NCBI GenBank assembly: GCA_012510335.1
Contig: JAAZIF010000274.1
Span: forward strand, 1-17,876
Direction: 5' to 3'
Source of the DNA: Methanomicrobiales archaeon
GTDB lineage: Archaea > Halobacteriota > Methanomicrobia > Methanomicrobiales > Methanoculleaceae
DNA: 17,876 nucleotides
In this document: in pieces, positions 1 to 6,840 of the stretch
How the letters are laid out: each line of letters begins with the position of its first letter
Numbering within the stretch: position 1 is the stretch's first letter
The notes under the pieces: generated by a model
The model's input: the letters and a program-made list of their open reading frames with translations, nothing else
Told to the model about the DNA's origin: nothing
Database searches by the model: none
Made by a program: the position numbers and the translations under genes

Positions 1-734
1 CCCCTGACCCTCGATACACCGTAAAAGACGTTCTCCATGCCGGTGAAGGCCGCGACGAACTCGGTGGCCGGCTTCCTGAAGACCTCGTCCGGTGTTCCGG
101 TCTGGGCGATCTTTCCATCCTGCATCACCGCCACCCGGTCGGCGAGGGCGAATATATCCTCGAAGTGGTGGGTGATGTGGACGACCGTCGTGCCGGTCGC
201 CCGGTGGACGGACTTGAGTTCCCGCCGGAGACGGTCGCGTGTGGTGGCGTCGAGTGCGGAGAGCGGTTCGTCCAGGAGGAGGACGCGGGGCTGGAGGACG
301 AGGGCGCGCGCGATCGCAGCCCGCTGTTGCTCGCCGCCTGAGAGTGTCTCCGGGGAGCGCGAAAGGAGGTGGCCGATACCGAGCAGGTCTGCGGTCTCAC
401 TGACCACCTCCCGGATCCGGCCGGGATCCGTCTTCTTCTGCAGGAGGCCAAACCCGATATTCTCCTCCACGGTCAGGTGGGGAAAGAGCATGTAGTCCTG
501 GTAGACCATGCCGATCCCCCGGTCCTTCGGGTCGGTGCGGGTGATATCCCGGCCGTCGAGGCTGATCGTCCCTGCGGCGGGCGTGTAGATCCCCGCTATC
601 GTCTCAAGGAGGATTGTCTTTCCTGCACCCGTCGGCCCGAGTATGATGAAGTACTCAGCGTCGCCGATGGTCAGGTCGACGCCATCGAGGGTGAACTCCC
701 CGAGGGAGAGGGATAGACCCCTGACGTCGAGCAT
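1..734 (-). CDS. Molybdate/tungstate ABC transporter ATP-binding subunit (partial, C-terminus outside window)
   Basis: This is the ATPase that powers import of molybdate or tungstate through the neighbouring permease, on the cytoplasmic face of the membrane. Reading leftward from the ATG at 734-732, about 244 codons stay open to the window edge. The Walker A motif GPTGAGKT is near residues 33-40, the Q-loop (VYQD) near 77-80, the ABC signature LSGGEQQR near 131-138, Walker B (LLLDEP) near 152-157, and the H-loop histidine near 189. The usual C-terminal TOBE-like region would lie beyond base 1. The start codon overlaps the permease stop by one base (TGATG), so the two are probably translationally coupled. 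The substrate is inferred from the binding protein two genes upstream, so ModC and WtpC cannot be told apart here. Confidence 0.93.
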   Translation of the reverse strand, partial: MLDVRGLSLSLGEFTLDGVDLTIGDAEYFIILGPTGAGKTILLETIAGIYTPAAGTISLDGRDITRTDPKDRGIGMVYQDYMLFPHLTVEENIGFGLLQKKTDPGRIREVVSETADLLGIGHLLSRSPETLSGGEQQRAAIARALVLQPRVLLLDEPLSALDATTRDRLRRELKSVHRATGTTVVHITHHFEDIFALADRVAVMQDGKIAQTGTPDEVFRKPATEFVAAFTGMENVFYGVSRVR

Positions 735-1546
735 CAGAACATACCCCGGCCGTCGGTGTAGCGCTCAAACACCAGGAGCGATGCCACCGATATGGCGATC
801 AGGATGACCGATGCCGCGATGGCGAGGTCGAGGTCTCCCGTCGATATGTTCAGGAAGAGTGCTATCGGCAGGGTCTCGGTCTTCATCTGGGTGGCCCCCG
901 CGAGCATGAGGACCGCGCCGAACTCGCCGATGGACTTTGACCAGGTGATGACGAGGCCGGCGGCGATGCCGCCCCGGGCGAGGGGGAGGGTGACCTGGCG
1001 GAACGCCCCCCACTCGGTGCATCCGAGCGTCCGCGCGACGTGCTCGTAGCGGGTGTTGATCGATTCAAAGGCCGAACGGGTGACCCTGACCATGTAGGGG
1101 AGGTTGACGAAGAACTGGGCGACGATGATCCCGAGCGGCGTGTAGATGACATCGAGCCCCGTGGCCGAGAGCATCTGCCCGAACGTTGAAGGGCCGTAGA
1201 ATATGAGCAGCGCCACGCCCGCGACGAGCGGCGGGAGGGCGAGCGGTATGTTGAATATGGTGTTGATGAGCCTCCTCCCCGGAAACGAGAACCGGGCGAG
1301 GGAGTAGGCGACCGGGATCGCGGCGACGACGCAGAGGGTGGTCGAGATCACCGATGTGATGAGCGAGAGCCTGATGGCAAAGAGGATCTCGGGGGAGGTG
1401 AGGCTCTCGATGAGGGCCGGGAGCGGCGGGTAGACGATGAGGCCGACGATGACGACGACCATGTAGGTGACGAGGGCAAAGAGGATCGCGAGGAAAAACG
1501 CCTTGAAAATGGAGATATGGGGGAGGGTGTCCCGGTTCTGAGGCAC
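734..1546 (-). CDS. Molybdate/tungstate ABC transporter permease
   Basis: This is the membrane channel of the oxyanion importer, 270 residues long. It has about six hydrophobic segments, near residues 15-38, 52-80, 92-117, 131-155, 190-215 and 240-262. The cytoplasmic coupling (EAA-type) loop precedes the fifth, in the stretch containing ARTLGCTEWGAF and the following ITWSKSIGEFGAVLMLAG, which is typical of ModB/WtpB/CysT permeases. The start is a GTG with only a weak ribosome-binding site; no ATG occurs until the first membrane segment, so GTG is preferred. The gene begins 11 bases after the stop of the TrmO-like gene and runs into the ATPase gene with a one-base overlap. Mo/W specificity is inferred from the operon, since permeases of this family look alike. 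Confidence 0.92.
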   Translation of the reverse strand: MPQNRDTLPHISIFKAFFLAILFALVTYMVVVIVGLIVYPPLPALIESLTSPEILFAIRLSLITSVISTTLCVVAAIPVAYSLARFSFPGRRLINTIFNIPLALPPLVAGVALLIFYGPSTFGQMLSATGLDVIYTPLGIIVAQFFVNLPYMVRVTRSAFESINTRYEHVARTLGCTEWGAFRQVTLPLARGGIAAGLVITWSKSIGEFGAVLMLAGATQMKTETLPIALFLNISTGDLDLAIAASVILIAISVASLLVFERYTDGRGMF

Positions 1547-1557
1547 GGGCGACCAAC

Positions 1558-2043
1558 CTAGAACGATCCACTCTGCCGCCGGATCTGCTCGACATGTCCG
1601 GGTGTCACCCAGCCGGATGTCGCGTCCGGGACGCAGTCAAACCCGGGGATGTAGGGGCGGATGTCGAGGATCGGCGTCCCGTCGAGGAGGTCGGTACCCT
1701 CGATGGAGATCCGCCCATCCTCGATCGCGAGAACCCTGACGACCGATATACCTAGGTGGTTTGGGCGGTTGAAGTGCCGGGTCGCGAATATCCCGTGCGT
1801 CTCGGCACCGTCGATGAGCGGCCGCTCGCTGAGTTCTTCGCCGGCGGCCCGGTGGAACCGGTAGATGAGGATGATGTGGGAGAACCCCTCAAGCGCGATG
1901 AGTCCTTCCTGAAACTCCGGGTAGATCTCTACCGTCCCCTGTGCGGTGGCAAAGACGCTCTGGATAGGTGTTTTTGTCGGATCCAAAAAAGGTGTATGGG
2001 CTACACCGATAGCCCTGCAGGTGAATTCCTTATTCTTACTCAT
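1558..2043 (-). CDS. TrmO/TsaA-like (UPF0066 family) protein, copy 1
   Basis: This 161-residue protein has the TrmO/TsaA (YaeB-like) beta-barrel sequence pattern. It shows an N-terminal IGVAHTPF segment, ALEGFSHIILIYRFHR, a FATRHFNRPNHLGIS segment corresponding to the family's FATR-RPN-GxS motif, and LDGTPILDIRPYIPGFD. In bacteria TrmO uses S-adenosylmethionine to N6-methylate t6A37 in tRNA. Archaeal members are shorter, lacking the C-terminal extension of the roughly 235-residue E. coli protein, and their substrates are less certain. The gene overlaps the end of the binding-protein gene by four bases (ATGA) and lies between the binding protein and the permease. It is thus part of the transporter operon, which suggests a role linked to Mo/W or its cofactor rather than to tRNA. 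That link is inference. Confidence 0.85.
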   Translation of the reverse strand: MSKNKEFTCRAIGVAHTPFLDPTKTPIQSVFATAQGTVEIYPEFQEGLIALEGFSHIILIYRFHRAAGEELSERPLIDGAETHGIFATRHFNRPNHLGISVVRVLAIEDGRISIEGTDLLDGTPILDIRPYIPGFDCVPDATSGWVTPGHVEQIRRQSGSF

Positions 2044-2846
2044 GGTCTGATTCCCTCGTATTTCGGGTCCGGGTAGGTCGGGAACCCGTGTTTTGCAAAT
2101 ATCGCCTTCCCCTCATCAGAGGTGACGAACTCGACAAACTGTTGGGCGGCATCCGGCTGCTTCGTGAAGGTGGTCGGGCCTACCGGGACGATGAGGGTGA
2201 GGCCGTCCTCCTGCGGGAGGTCGATGGTATCCATCGTCTCGGGGTTGATGATATCGAGCGTGAGGAGCGCGGCATCAGCGGTGCCCATCTCCATCGCTAT
2301 CACCACCTCGTTGATCGTCGGTGCCCGGAGGACGACATTCTCCTCGACGGCATCGCGGATACCGTGCTTCTCGAAGAGTTTGTCGCCGGCCTTCCCGATC
2401 GCGGTTGACTCCACGCCGCCGAGGGCGAGTCTCAGCCCCGGCCGGGTGAAGTCATCGACCGATGTGATGTTCTTCGGATTCCCCTTCTGAAGAGCGATGA
2501 TCGGGACGTGGTAGGCGACATACCCGGGTTCCCCGACAAGCCCCTTATCCTGCGCGACACGGTAATCAGGTGTCCCGCCGGATATGAAGGCATCACCCTT
2601 CCGGGAGAGCTCCATCTGGCTCACGAGTGTGCCCGCGCCGGCGAAGTTGTACTCGACAATGATGCCGTATTTATCGGTGAACGCTTTGCCGATATCGTTC
2701 ATCGGTTTCTTGAGGCCTGCGCCGGAGTAGACGAGTATTGAGGTCTCAGTCGCGACATCTTCCGACTGCCCGGACATGCACCCCGCCGATCCGATGATGG
2801 CGGCGAGGATGATGACGGTAACGAGTGCTATGGGTTTATTCTTCAT
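2040..2846 (-). CDS. Molybdate/tungstate ABC transporter substrate-binding lipoprotein (ModA/WtpA type)
   Basis: This 268-residue extracellular lipoprotein captures the oxyanion for the importer. The N-terminus has a basic start, a hydrophobic stretch and a lipobox GSAGC with the lipidated cysteine at residue 23. The mature part opens with VYSGAGLKKPMNDIGKAF, which resembles ModA, followed by FAGAGTLVSQME and GDAFISGG. The near C-terminal segment QQFVEFVTSDEGKAIFAKHG is also typical of this periplasmic-binding-protein class. The ATG at 2846 is the only sensible start because a TAG stop lies in frame just upstream. A purine-rich GGAGAGG lies 16 bases before it, an unusually long spacing. The gene overlaps the following TrmO-like gene by four bases. 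Molybdate and tungstate cannot be separated from sequence alone; phosphate or sulfate is less likely. Confidence 0.9.
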   Translation of the reverse strand: MKNKPIALVTVIILAAIIGSAGCMSGQSEDVATETSILVYSGAGLKKPMNDIGKAFTDKYGIIVEYNFAGAGTLVSQMELSRKGDAFISGGTPDYRVAQDKGLVGEPGYVAYHVPIIALQKGNPKNITSVDDFTRPGLRLALGGVESTAIGKAGDKLFEKHGIRDAVEENVVLRAPTINEVVIAMEMGTADAALLTLDIINPETMDTIDLPQEDGLTLIVPVGPTTFTKQPDAAQQFVEFVTSDEGKAIFAKHGFPTYPDPKYEGIRP

Positions 2847-2895
2847 GGTTACCGTCTATTATCCTCTCCTGCTGCATTAAAACACTCTCATTTAC

Positions 2896-2910
2896 TTACA
2901 TGTTATGTAA
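2896..2910. promoter_or_regulatory. Perfect dyad TTACAT-GTT-ATGTAA in the modA promoter (putative operator)
   Basis: The AT-rich 84-bp gap ahead of the binding-protein gene contains a perfect 6-bp inverted repeat with a 3-base centre. A second pairing, ATTTAC (2890-2895) with GTAAAT (2907-2912), overlaps it. On the minus strand the dyad sits inside the best TATA-like run (TTAATAAAATTTACATAA), about 50-65 bases before the ATG. This is where a repressor would block TBP. A metal- or oxyanion-responsive regulator is a reasonable guess, but no regulator gene is in view. Confidence 0.55.
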
Positions 2911-2930
2911 ATTTTATTAACTTAACTTCC

Positions 2931-3419
2931 TCACATATCAACGAACCGATCGTCTGACCGCATGGCGCCCGCGTCTTCTGATGTCGCGGTCACCCAGCCA
3001 GAGCGCTCATCGGGGTGAGCATCGAACACCGGGACGTAGGGCTTGATATCGAGGAGCGGGGTTCCGTCCAGGATATCCACATCCTCGACGGTGAGCGTCG
3101 TACCATCGACGGCGATCAACTTGAGCATGGAGATCCCGACTGCGTTCGGGCGACGGGGGGCCCGGGTCGAGAAGACGCCGCGCGGTGTTTTATCGAGGAA
3201 CGGGATCACCTCAAGTGAGTATCCTCTGGATCGGTGGAAGTGGTAGAGGACGATGATCCGGGAGAACCCCTCAAGGTCTTTTATGCCGGCGGCGTAGATC
3301 GGGTCGAGTTCGATCGTTCCCCTGACGCCCCGGGCGCCGACGGGCTGGATGGGCATGTCCCTCGGGTCGTTGAACGGGGAATGGATGGTACCGATCGGTG
3401 TGAATATGATCTCGGTCAT
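2931..3419 (-). CDS. TrmO/TsaA-like (UPF0066 family) protein, copy 2
   Basis: This 162-residue protein is a paralogue of the TrmO-like protein at 1558-2043. It has the same order of motifs: IGTIHSPF near the N-terminus, DLEGFSRIIVLYHFHRSR, VFSTRAPRRPNAVGIS, and LDGTPLLDIKPYVPVFD. Its RPN segment (RAPRRPNAVGIS) is closer to the standard TrmO motif than that of copy 1, so this copy is the better candidate for a genuine tRNA t6A37 methyltransferase. That is inference. The ATG start has a weak Shine-Dalgarno, and a TATA-like element lies about 31 bases upstream, suggesting a short leader. It ends 84 bases before the binding-protein gene, whose promoter lies in that gap, so it may be a separate transcript or the first gene of a longer one. 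Confidence 0.85.
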   Translation of the reverse strand: MTEIIFTPIGTIHSPFNDPRDMPIQPVGARGVRGTIELDPIYAAGIKDLEGFSRIIVLYHFHRSRGYSLEVIPFLDKTPRGVFSTRAPRRPNAVGISMLKLIAVDGTTLTVEDVDILDGTPLLDIKPYVPVFDAHPDERSGWVTATSEDAGAMRSDDRFVDM

Positions 3420-3445
3420 GGATAACTCTCTAGGAGGTGGTACGG

Positions 3446-3456
3446 CAAAAATAAAG
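3446..3456 (-). promoter_or_regulatory. TATA-like element for TrmO-like copy 2
   Basis: On the minus strand the sequence CTTTATTTTTG is centred about 31 bases before the ATG at 3419. This fits an archaeal TATA box with a very short leader. The same T-run could also end the thiE transcript, so promoter and terminator roles cannot be separated. Confidence 0.4.
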
Positions 3457-3467
3457 AGGGTTTGTGT

Positions 3468-3484
3468 CCGGGTAGACCCCCCGG
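3468..3484 (-). terminator. Stem-loop plus T-run after thiE (possible terminator)
   Basis: Immediately after the thiE stop the minus strand can form a 5-bp stem, CCGGG paired with CCCGG, around a 7-base loop. The T-rich CTTTATTTTT follows about 12 bases later. Archaeal termination depends mainly on T-runs, so the T-run matters more than the hairpin. Confidence 0.3.
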
Positions 3485-3486
3485 TC

Positions 3487-4125
3487 TCATCCCCGGGCCC
3501 TGGCCTTCGCGGCCGCTATCCGGGCCCGCATATCCCGTGCGGCGGCCGTTATGTCGGGCTCCCCGACTACCGCCGATATCACCGCCACCCCATCAGCCCC
3601 TGCGGCGATGACGCTATCGACGTTCTCCCGGCTGATCCCGCCGATCGCTACGATCGGGACGGAGATCCGGGATCGGATCGCGAAGAGGACGGCGAGCCCG
3701 TGGCCCGGGCCGGCATCGTCCTTGGACGTGGTTGGAAACGTCGGGCTGAGCGCCACGTAATCGGCCCCCGCCGCCTGTGCCCGGACCGCCGCATCGGCGG
3801 AGTCGATCGAGGCCCCTATGATGAACCCCGGGGGGGCGATCTTTCGCGCGCACTCGATAGGGAGGTCATCCGCGCCGAGGTGGACCCCATCGGCGCCGGC
3901 CGCAAGCGCCACATCGAGGCGGTCGTTCACGATGAAGAGCGCGCCGGCATGGAGGGTGATCTCGCGGATGGCGGTGGCCACGGTGAAGAGATCCCGGCCG
4001 GAGAGGCCTTTATCACGGAGCTGGATCGCATCGGCACCGCCGGCTACGGCACGCCGTGCGATCTCCGCGTGGGAGTGGCCGCGCCCGACCTCCTCGTCGG
4101 TGATCACGTAGAGGTCATACGCCAT
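3487..4125 (-). CDS. thiE: Thiamine-phosphate synthase
   Basis: ThiE couples hydroxymethylpyrimidine diphosphate to hydroxyethylthiazole phosphate to give thiamine phosphate. The 212-residue TIM-barrel protein shows AIQLRDKG (residues 33-40, with the Arg-x-Lys pair that binds the pyrimidine diphosphate), FIVNDRLDVALAAGADGVHL near 64-83, YVALSPTFPTT near 123-133 and VAIGGIS in the phosphate-binding C-terminal part. The usual IGxSxH loop reads IGASIDS here, so the serine is kept but the following residues differ. The ATG start overlaps the 3' end of thiM by 11 bases. The length is normal for a stand-alone ThiE. No N-terminal ThiD domain is present. Confidence 0.95.
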   Translation of the reverse strand: MAYDLYVITDEEVGRGHSHAEIARRAVAGGADAIQLRDKGLSGRDLFTVATAIREITLHAGALFIVNDRLDVALAAGADGVHLGADDLPIECARKIAPPGFIIGASIDSADAAVRAQAAGADYVALSPTFPTTSKDDAGPGHGLAVLFAIRSRISVPIVAIGGISRENVDSVIAAGADGVAVISAVVGEPDITAAARDMRARIAAAKARARG

Positions 4126-4966
4126 AGAACTCCTCTATCCTCGCACCCCCGGTAAGGTCATCGCGGGTGAGCATGGAGAGCTCATCAATGAGCGCCGTCC
4201 TGAATGAGTACAGTCCGGATACGCCCTTCGCTACAGCCCGCTCCCCGGCGAAACCTAAGGCTGCGAGCGCCCCGGCCGCTGCGAACGCATAATCATCCGT
4301 GACCGAGGCAAACGCCCCGGTGACCGATGCGGCCATACATCCGGTCCCGGAGAGCCGTTCCATCATGGGATCGCCGTTACTGACGAGGAAGATCCGCTCT
4401 CGATCGGTGACGACATCGACATCCCCGGTCATCGCCACCACGGCCCCGGTCAGACGGGCACACTCCCGCACCGTCTCGATGGGATCGCCCGCGATACCGG
4501 CTGAGTCCACGCCCCGCACACTCCCGCCGGCGCCGGCGAGAACCCCGATCTCGCCTGTGTTTCCCTTCAGGACAGCGATATCGAGCTCATCGAGGAGTTT
4601 CCACGCGGTCTCGGTCCGAAACGCCGTCGCCCCCACGCCAACCGGGTCGAGTATGACCGGTATACCGAGCTCGTTTGCCCGGCGGCCGGCGATCAGCATC
4701 GCCTCGACCTGCTCTCGCGTGAGAGTCCCTATGTTGAGGACGAGGGCGCCTGCGGCGGCGACCATCTCCGCGACCTCCTCGGGGGCTCCGGCCATCACAG
4801 GGGCGGCCCCGGCGGCGATAGTTATGTTCGCGCAGTCGTTTATGGTGACGCTGTTTGTGATGTGATGCACGAGCGGCCGGCACTCCCGCACGGCGGCGAG
4901 GATGGCAGCGGAGATCGCACCGTTTATGAGGCTTGCTGCATCGCCTTCTGTCGTGTTGACCGACAT
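4115..4966 (-). CDS. thiM: Hydroxyethylthiazole kinase
   Basis: ThiM phosphorylates hydroxyethylthiazole with ATP, providing the thiazole substrate for ThiE encoded just downstream. The 283-residue protein has the ribokinase-like family marks: VHHITNSVTINDCANITIA near the N-terminus, the MAGAPEE loop, LDPVGVGATAFRT, LKGNTGEIGVLAG, VAMTGDVDVVTD for nucleotide binding, and ERLSGTGCMAASVTGAF with the GTGC anion-hole/catalytic segment. Its 3' end overlaps the thiE start by 11 bases, so the two are one operon. The pair points to thiazole salvage. The family usually runs 260-280 residues. A TATA-like element 30 bases ahead suggests a short leader; I see no TPP riboswitch. Confidence 0.95.
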   Translation of the reverse strand: MSVNTTEGDAASLINGAISAAILAAVRECRPLVHHITNSVTINDCANITIAAGAAPVMAGAPEEVAEMVAAAGALVLNIGTLTREQVEAMLIAGRRANELGIPVILDPVGVGATAFRTETAWKLLDELDIAVLKGNTGEIGVLAGAGGSVRGVDSAGIAGDPIETVRECARLTGAVVAMTGDVDVVTDRERIFLVSNGDPMMERLSGTGCMAASVTGAFASVTDDYAFAAAGALAALGFAGERAVAKGVSGLYSFRTALIDELSMLTRDDLTGGARIEEFYGV

Positions 4967-4993
4967 CTATCCGATCTATTTCCGCTGCTGCGG

Positions 4994-5001
4994 GATAAAA
5001 C
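4994..5001 (-). promoter_or_regulatory. TATA-like element for thiM-thiE
   Basis: On the minus strand GTTTTATC stands out in a GC-rich gap, centred about 31 bases before the thiM ATG. This spacing fits an archaeal TATA box driving a nearly leaderless transcript. No riboswitch-like structure fits in so short a leader. Confidence 0.4.
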
Positions 5002-5065
5002 CGGTCGCCGGGAGGGGAAGCACTAAAGCGCCCGGCACCGTATCCCCTTCACAGGAGAGGTGAGG

Positions 5066-5739
5066 GTGGCGCCTGGCATCAACGGCACGGTGATGCCCCC
5101 GGTGAGAGATATGATCGACCGCCAGGACGAACTCGGTATCACGGTCGTGGTACAGGAGAATGGCGCGACCTGCATACGCCCGGGAGTTACCGGGCGGGGT
5201 CTCTCTTCGTGGAGACCTGCCTTGCAGAGACGGCGATAATTCTCGGCCGGGTGGGTGGTCTGCCTGTGCCGTTTCTCCACCTTACCGTGAACCGCCCCGC
5301 TCTCGCATGCCTCGGTTCGCAGAAGACCGGCTGGGTGCCATGGCCTCAGGCCCGGCGCGGGCACTCGCGCAAAAGCCTAAAGCGACCTACAGGAAGATCG
5401 GCTACCGCGACCGATACCCTGCCGGGTGAGGAGGTCACGGACTTCATCGCCGGGGAGTGTGGCATAGACCCCCGGGGGCTCTACGTCCTCGTCGCCCCGA
5501 AGTGGAGCCTCGCCGGTTCGATCCAGGTCTCCGGCCGGGTCATCACGGCGCCCTCCCCGGACTACGGGCGGCCGTTTGCCCGGGTGCTCGAGGGTGCCGG
5601 CTACGACTTCCTTAAGGTCGACCCACTGCTCGCGTTCTCGCCGGCGGAGGTAACAATCAACGACCCGGAGAGCGGCGAGGTCTACCACTTCGGGAGACTG
5701 AACGCTCGTGTGCTGCTTGAGTCGTTTGGAGGAGATTAA
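5066..5739 (+). pseudogene. mch: Decayed methenyltetrahydromethanopterin cyclohydrolase gene
   Basis: Intact Mch (about 315-320 residues) interconverts methenyl- and formyl-tetrahydromethanopterin in the C1 pathway. Here its sequence is spread over three frames. Frame of 5066: VMPPVRDMIDRQDELGITVV then QENGATC, up to about 5172. Next frame: GSYRAGSLFVETCLAETAII then GLPVPFLHLTVNRPALACL, up to about 5332. Third frame: AMASGPARALAQKPKATY then IGYRD, up to about 5407. Back in the second frame from about 5408: LPGEEVTDFIAGECGIDP, APKWSLAGSIQVSGRV, DYGRPFARVLEGAGYDFLKV and VLLESFGGD before TAA at 5737. Each junction also lacks residues that Mch normally has, and about 85-90 residues are missing between SGRVI and the DYGRPF region. 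About 674 bases remain of roughly 950. A GTG start with GGAGAGG five bases ahead survives. Family identity is clear, and a working copy must lie elsewhere. The piece from 5209 could be called falsely as an intact 176-residue protein. Confidence 0.88.
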
Positions 5740-5857
5740 AAATGGGGAGTATTTCCGTTCTTTCCGCGTAGAGCATTTCCAGGAGCGGATCCAGGCGCTG
5801 CGAACCGCCTCATACTGCCGATAGGAATCCGGTCATGTAAGTATCAATATCATTTTC

Positions 5858-5874
5858 TGTTAACAGTGTTAACA
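5858..5874. promoter_or_regulatory. Double palindrome TGTTAACA-G-TGTTAACA upstream of mrp (putative operator)
   Basis: Two copies of the perfect 8-bp palindrome TGTTAACA are separated by one base, so the 17-bp unit is itself a dyad. Centre-to-centre spacing is 9 bp. It lies about 100 bases before the mrp ATG in the only AT-rich part of the 234-bp gap, next to AATACTAT, which could serve as a weak TATA box. It looks like a site for a dimeric or tetrameric HTH regulator. The regulator is unknown. Confidence 0.45.
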
Positions 5875-5973
5875 ATACTATGTGAGTCTCATCGCGCGGA
5901 CTCATGATCACCTCGCGATCGGGGGGTGGTTTCATCCCGTCTCCCGGTAGATTGAATACCTGAGGTTTACGCT

Positions 5974-6819
5974 ATGACAGAATCAAACAATACAGCAAAG
6001 GGCGCCGGCGGGCAGCAGAAGAGCCCGCTTGATAAGGTCGACATGAACGTCAGGCACGTTATACTGGTGCTGAGCGGGAAAGGAGGCGTCGGAAAGAGCA
6101 CGGTTGCTGCAAACCTTGCGATGGCGCTTGCGAACCACGGTTACCAGACGGGCCTACTCGATCTCGATATCCACGGCCCGAACATCCCGAAGATGCTCGG
6201 CCTTGAGGGGACGAAACTCACGTCGCCAGAAGGAACGACGATTGAGCCCATATACGTGATACCATCCCTCGGCGTCATATCGATGGCGTTTCTCCTGCCT
6301 GATAAGGCCACTCCCATCATCTGGCGCGGCCCCATGAAGATGCAGGTCATAAGGGAGTTCCTCGAGAATGTCGAGTGGGGGGATCTCGACTACCTGGTCG
6401 TCGATCTCCCGCCCGGCACCGGTGATGAGGCACTTACAATCGCGCAGCTCGCCCCTAATATTGCCGGCGCTGTTGTCGTTACGACACCTCAGGAGGTCGC
6501 CATACTCGACTCATCGAAGGCCGTGAAGTTCGTCGAGAAGATGGGTCTGAAAGTCCTCGGTATAATCGAGAACATGAGCGGCATGGTCTGTCCCCACTGC
6601 GGCGGGGAGATCGACCTCTTCGGGCAGGGCGGGGGGAGGAAGGCTGCTGAAGACCTCGGCGTGCCGTACCTCGGCCGTATCCCCCTCGACCCCGATATGC
6701 GCAGGGCCGGCGACGAAGGGCGCCCCTTCATCATCCGGCATCCGGGAGTGAGCGCGGAGAACCCCACATGGAAGCATGTGGATGATGTGATGCATGCGGT
6801 TCTCCAGAGTATTGAATAG
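5974..6819 (+). CDS. Mrp/Nbp35-family P-loop ATPase (Fe-S cluster carrier)
   Basis: This 281-residue cytoplasmic protein belongs to the Mrp/ApbC/Nbp35 group, which bind an Fe-S cluster at a dimer interface and pass it to target proteins in an ATP-dependent way. It has the deviant Walker A GKGGVGKST at residues 35-43, a switch region LLDLDIHGPNIPKMLG, DYLVVDLPPGTGD, and the cluster-binding CPHC (Cys206 and Cys209) near the C-terminus. There is no N-terminal ferredoxin-like domain or DUF59 domain; the N-terminal 25 residues are a polar tail. The ATG is preceded by TGAGGT with good spacing. It follows the mch remnant after a 234-bp gap and precedes a 63-residue protein by 21 bases. Methanogens have a heavy Fe-S load, which fits such a carrier. 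Confidence 0.93.
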   Translation: MTESNNTAKGAGGQQKSPLDKVDMNVRHVILVLSGKGGVGKSTVAANLAMALANHGYQTGLLDLDIHGPNIPKMLGLEGTKLTSPEGTTIEPIYVIPSLGVISMAFLLPDKATPIIWRGPMKMQVIREFLENVEWGDLDYLVVDLPPGTGDEALTIAQLAPNIAGAVVVTTPQEVAILDSSKAVKFVEKMGLKVLGIIENMSGMVCPHCGGEIDLFGQGGGRKAAEDLGVPYLGRIPLDPDMRRAGDEGRPFIIRHPGVSAENPTWKHVDDVMHAVLQSIE

Positions 6820-6840
6820 GCGCGGCGAGAGTGTACTGGT

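Noticed and set aside
3349..4155. Plus-strand open frame opposite thiE, with a nearby GGAGGTGG
   Set aside because: The ribosome-binding-like sequence lies inside the frame and no start follows it properly; the thiE protein on the other strand is certain.
4967..5065. TPP riboswitch ahead of thiM
   Set aside because: The predicted leader is only a few bases long and none of the conserved TPP-riboswitch sequence is seen on the minus strand.
5209..5739. Treating the 176-codon frame as an intact new protein
   Set aside because: Its N-terminal part and its C-terminal part are both Mch fragments, joined by an out-of-frame stretch, with further Mch text in other frames. It is part of a pseudogene.
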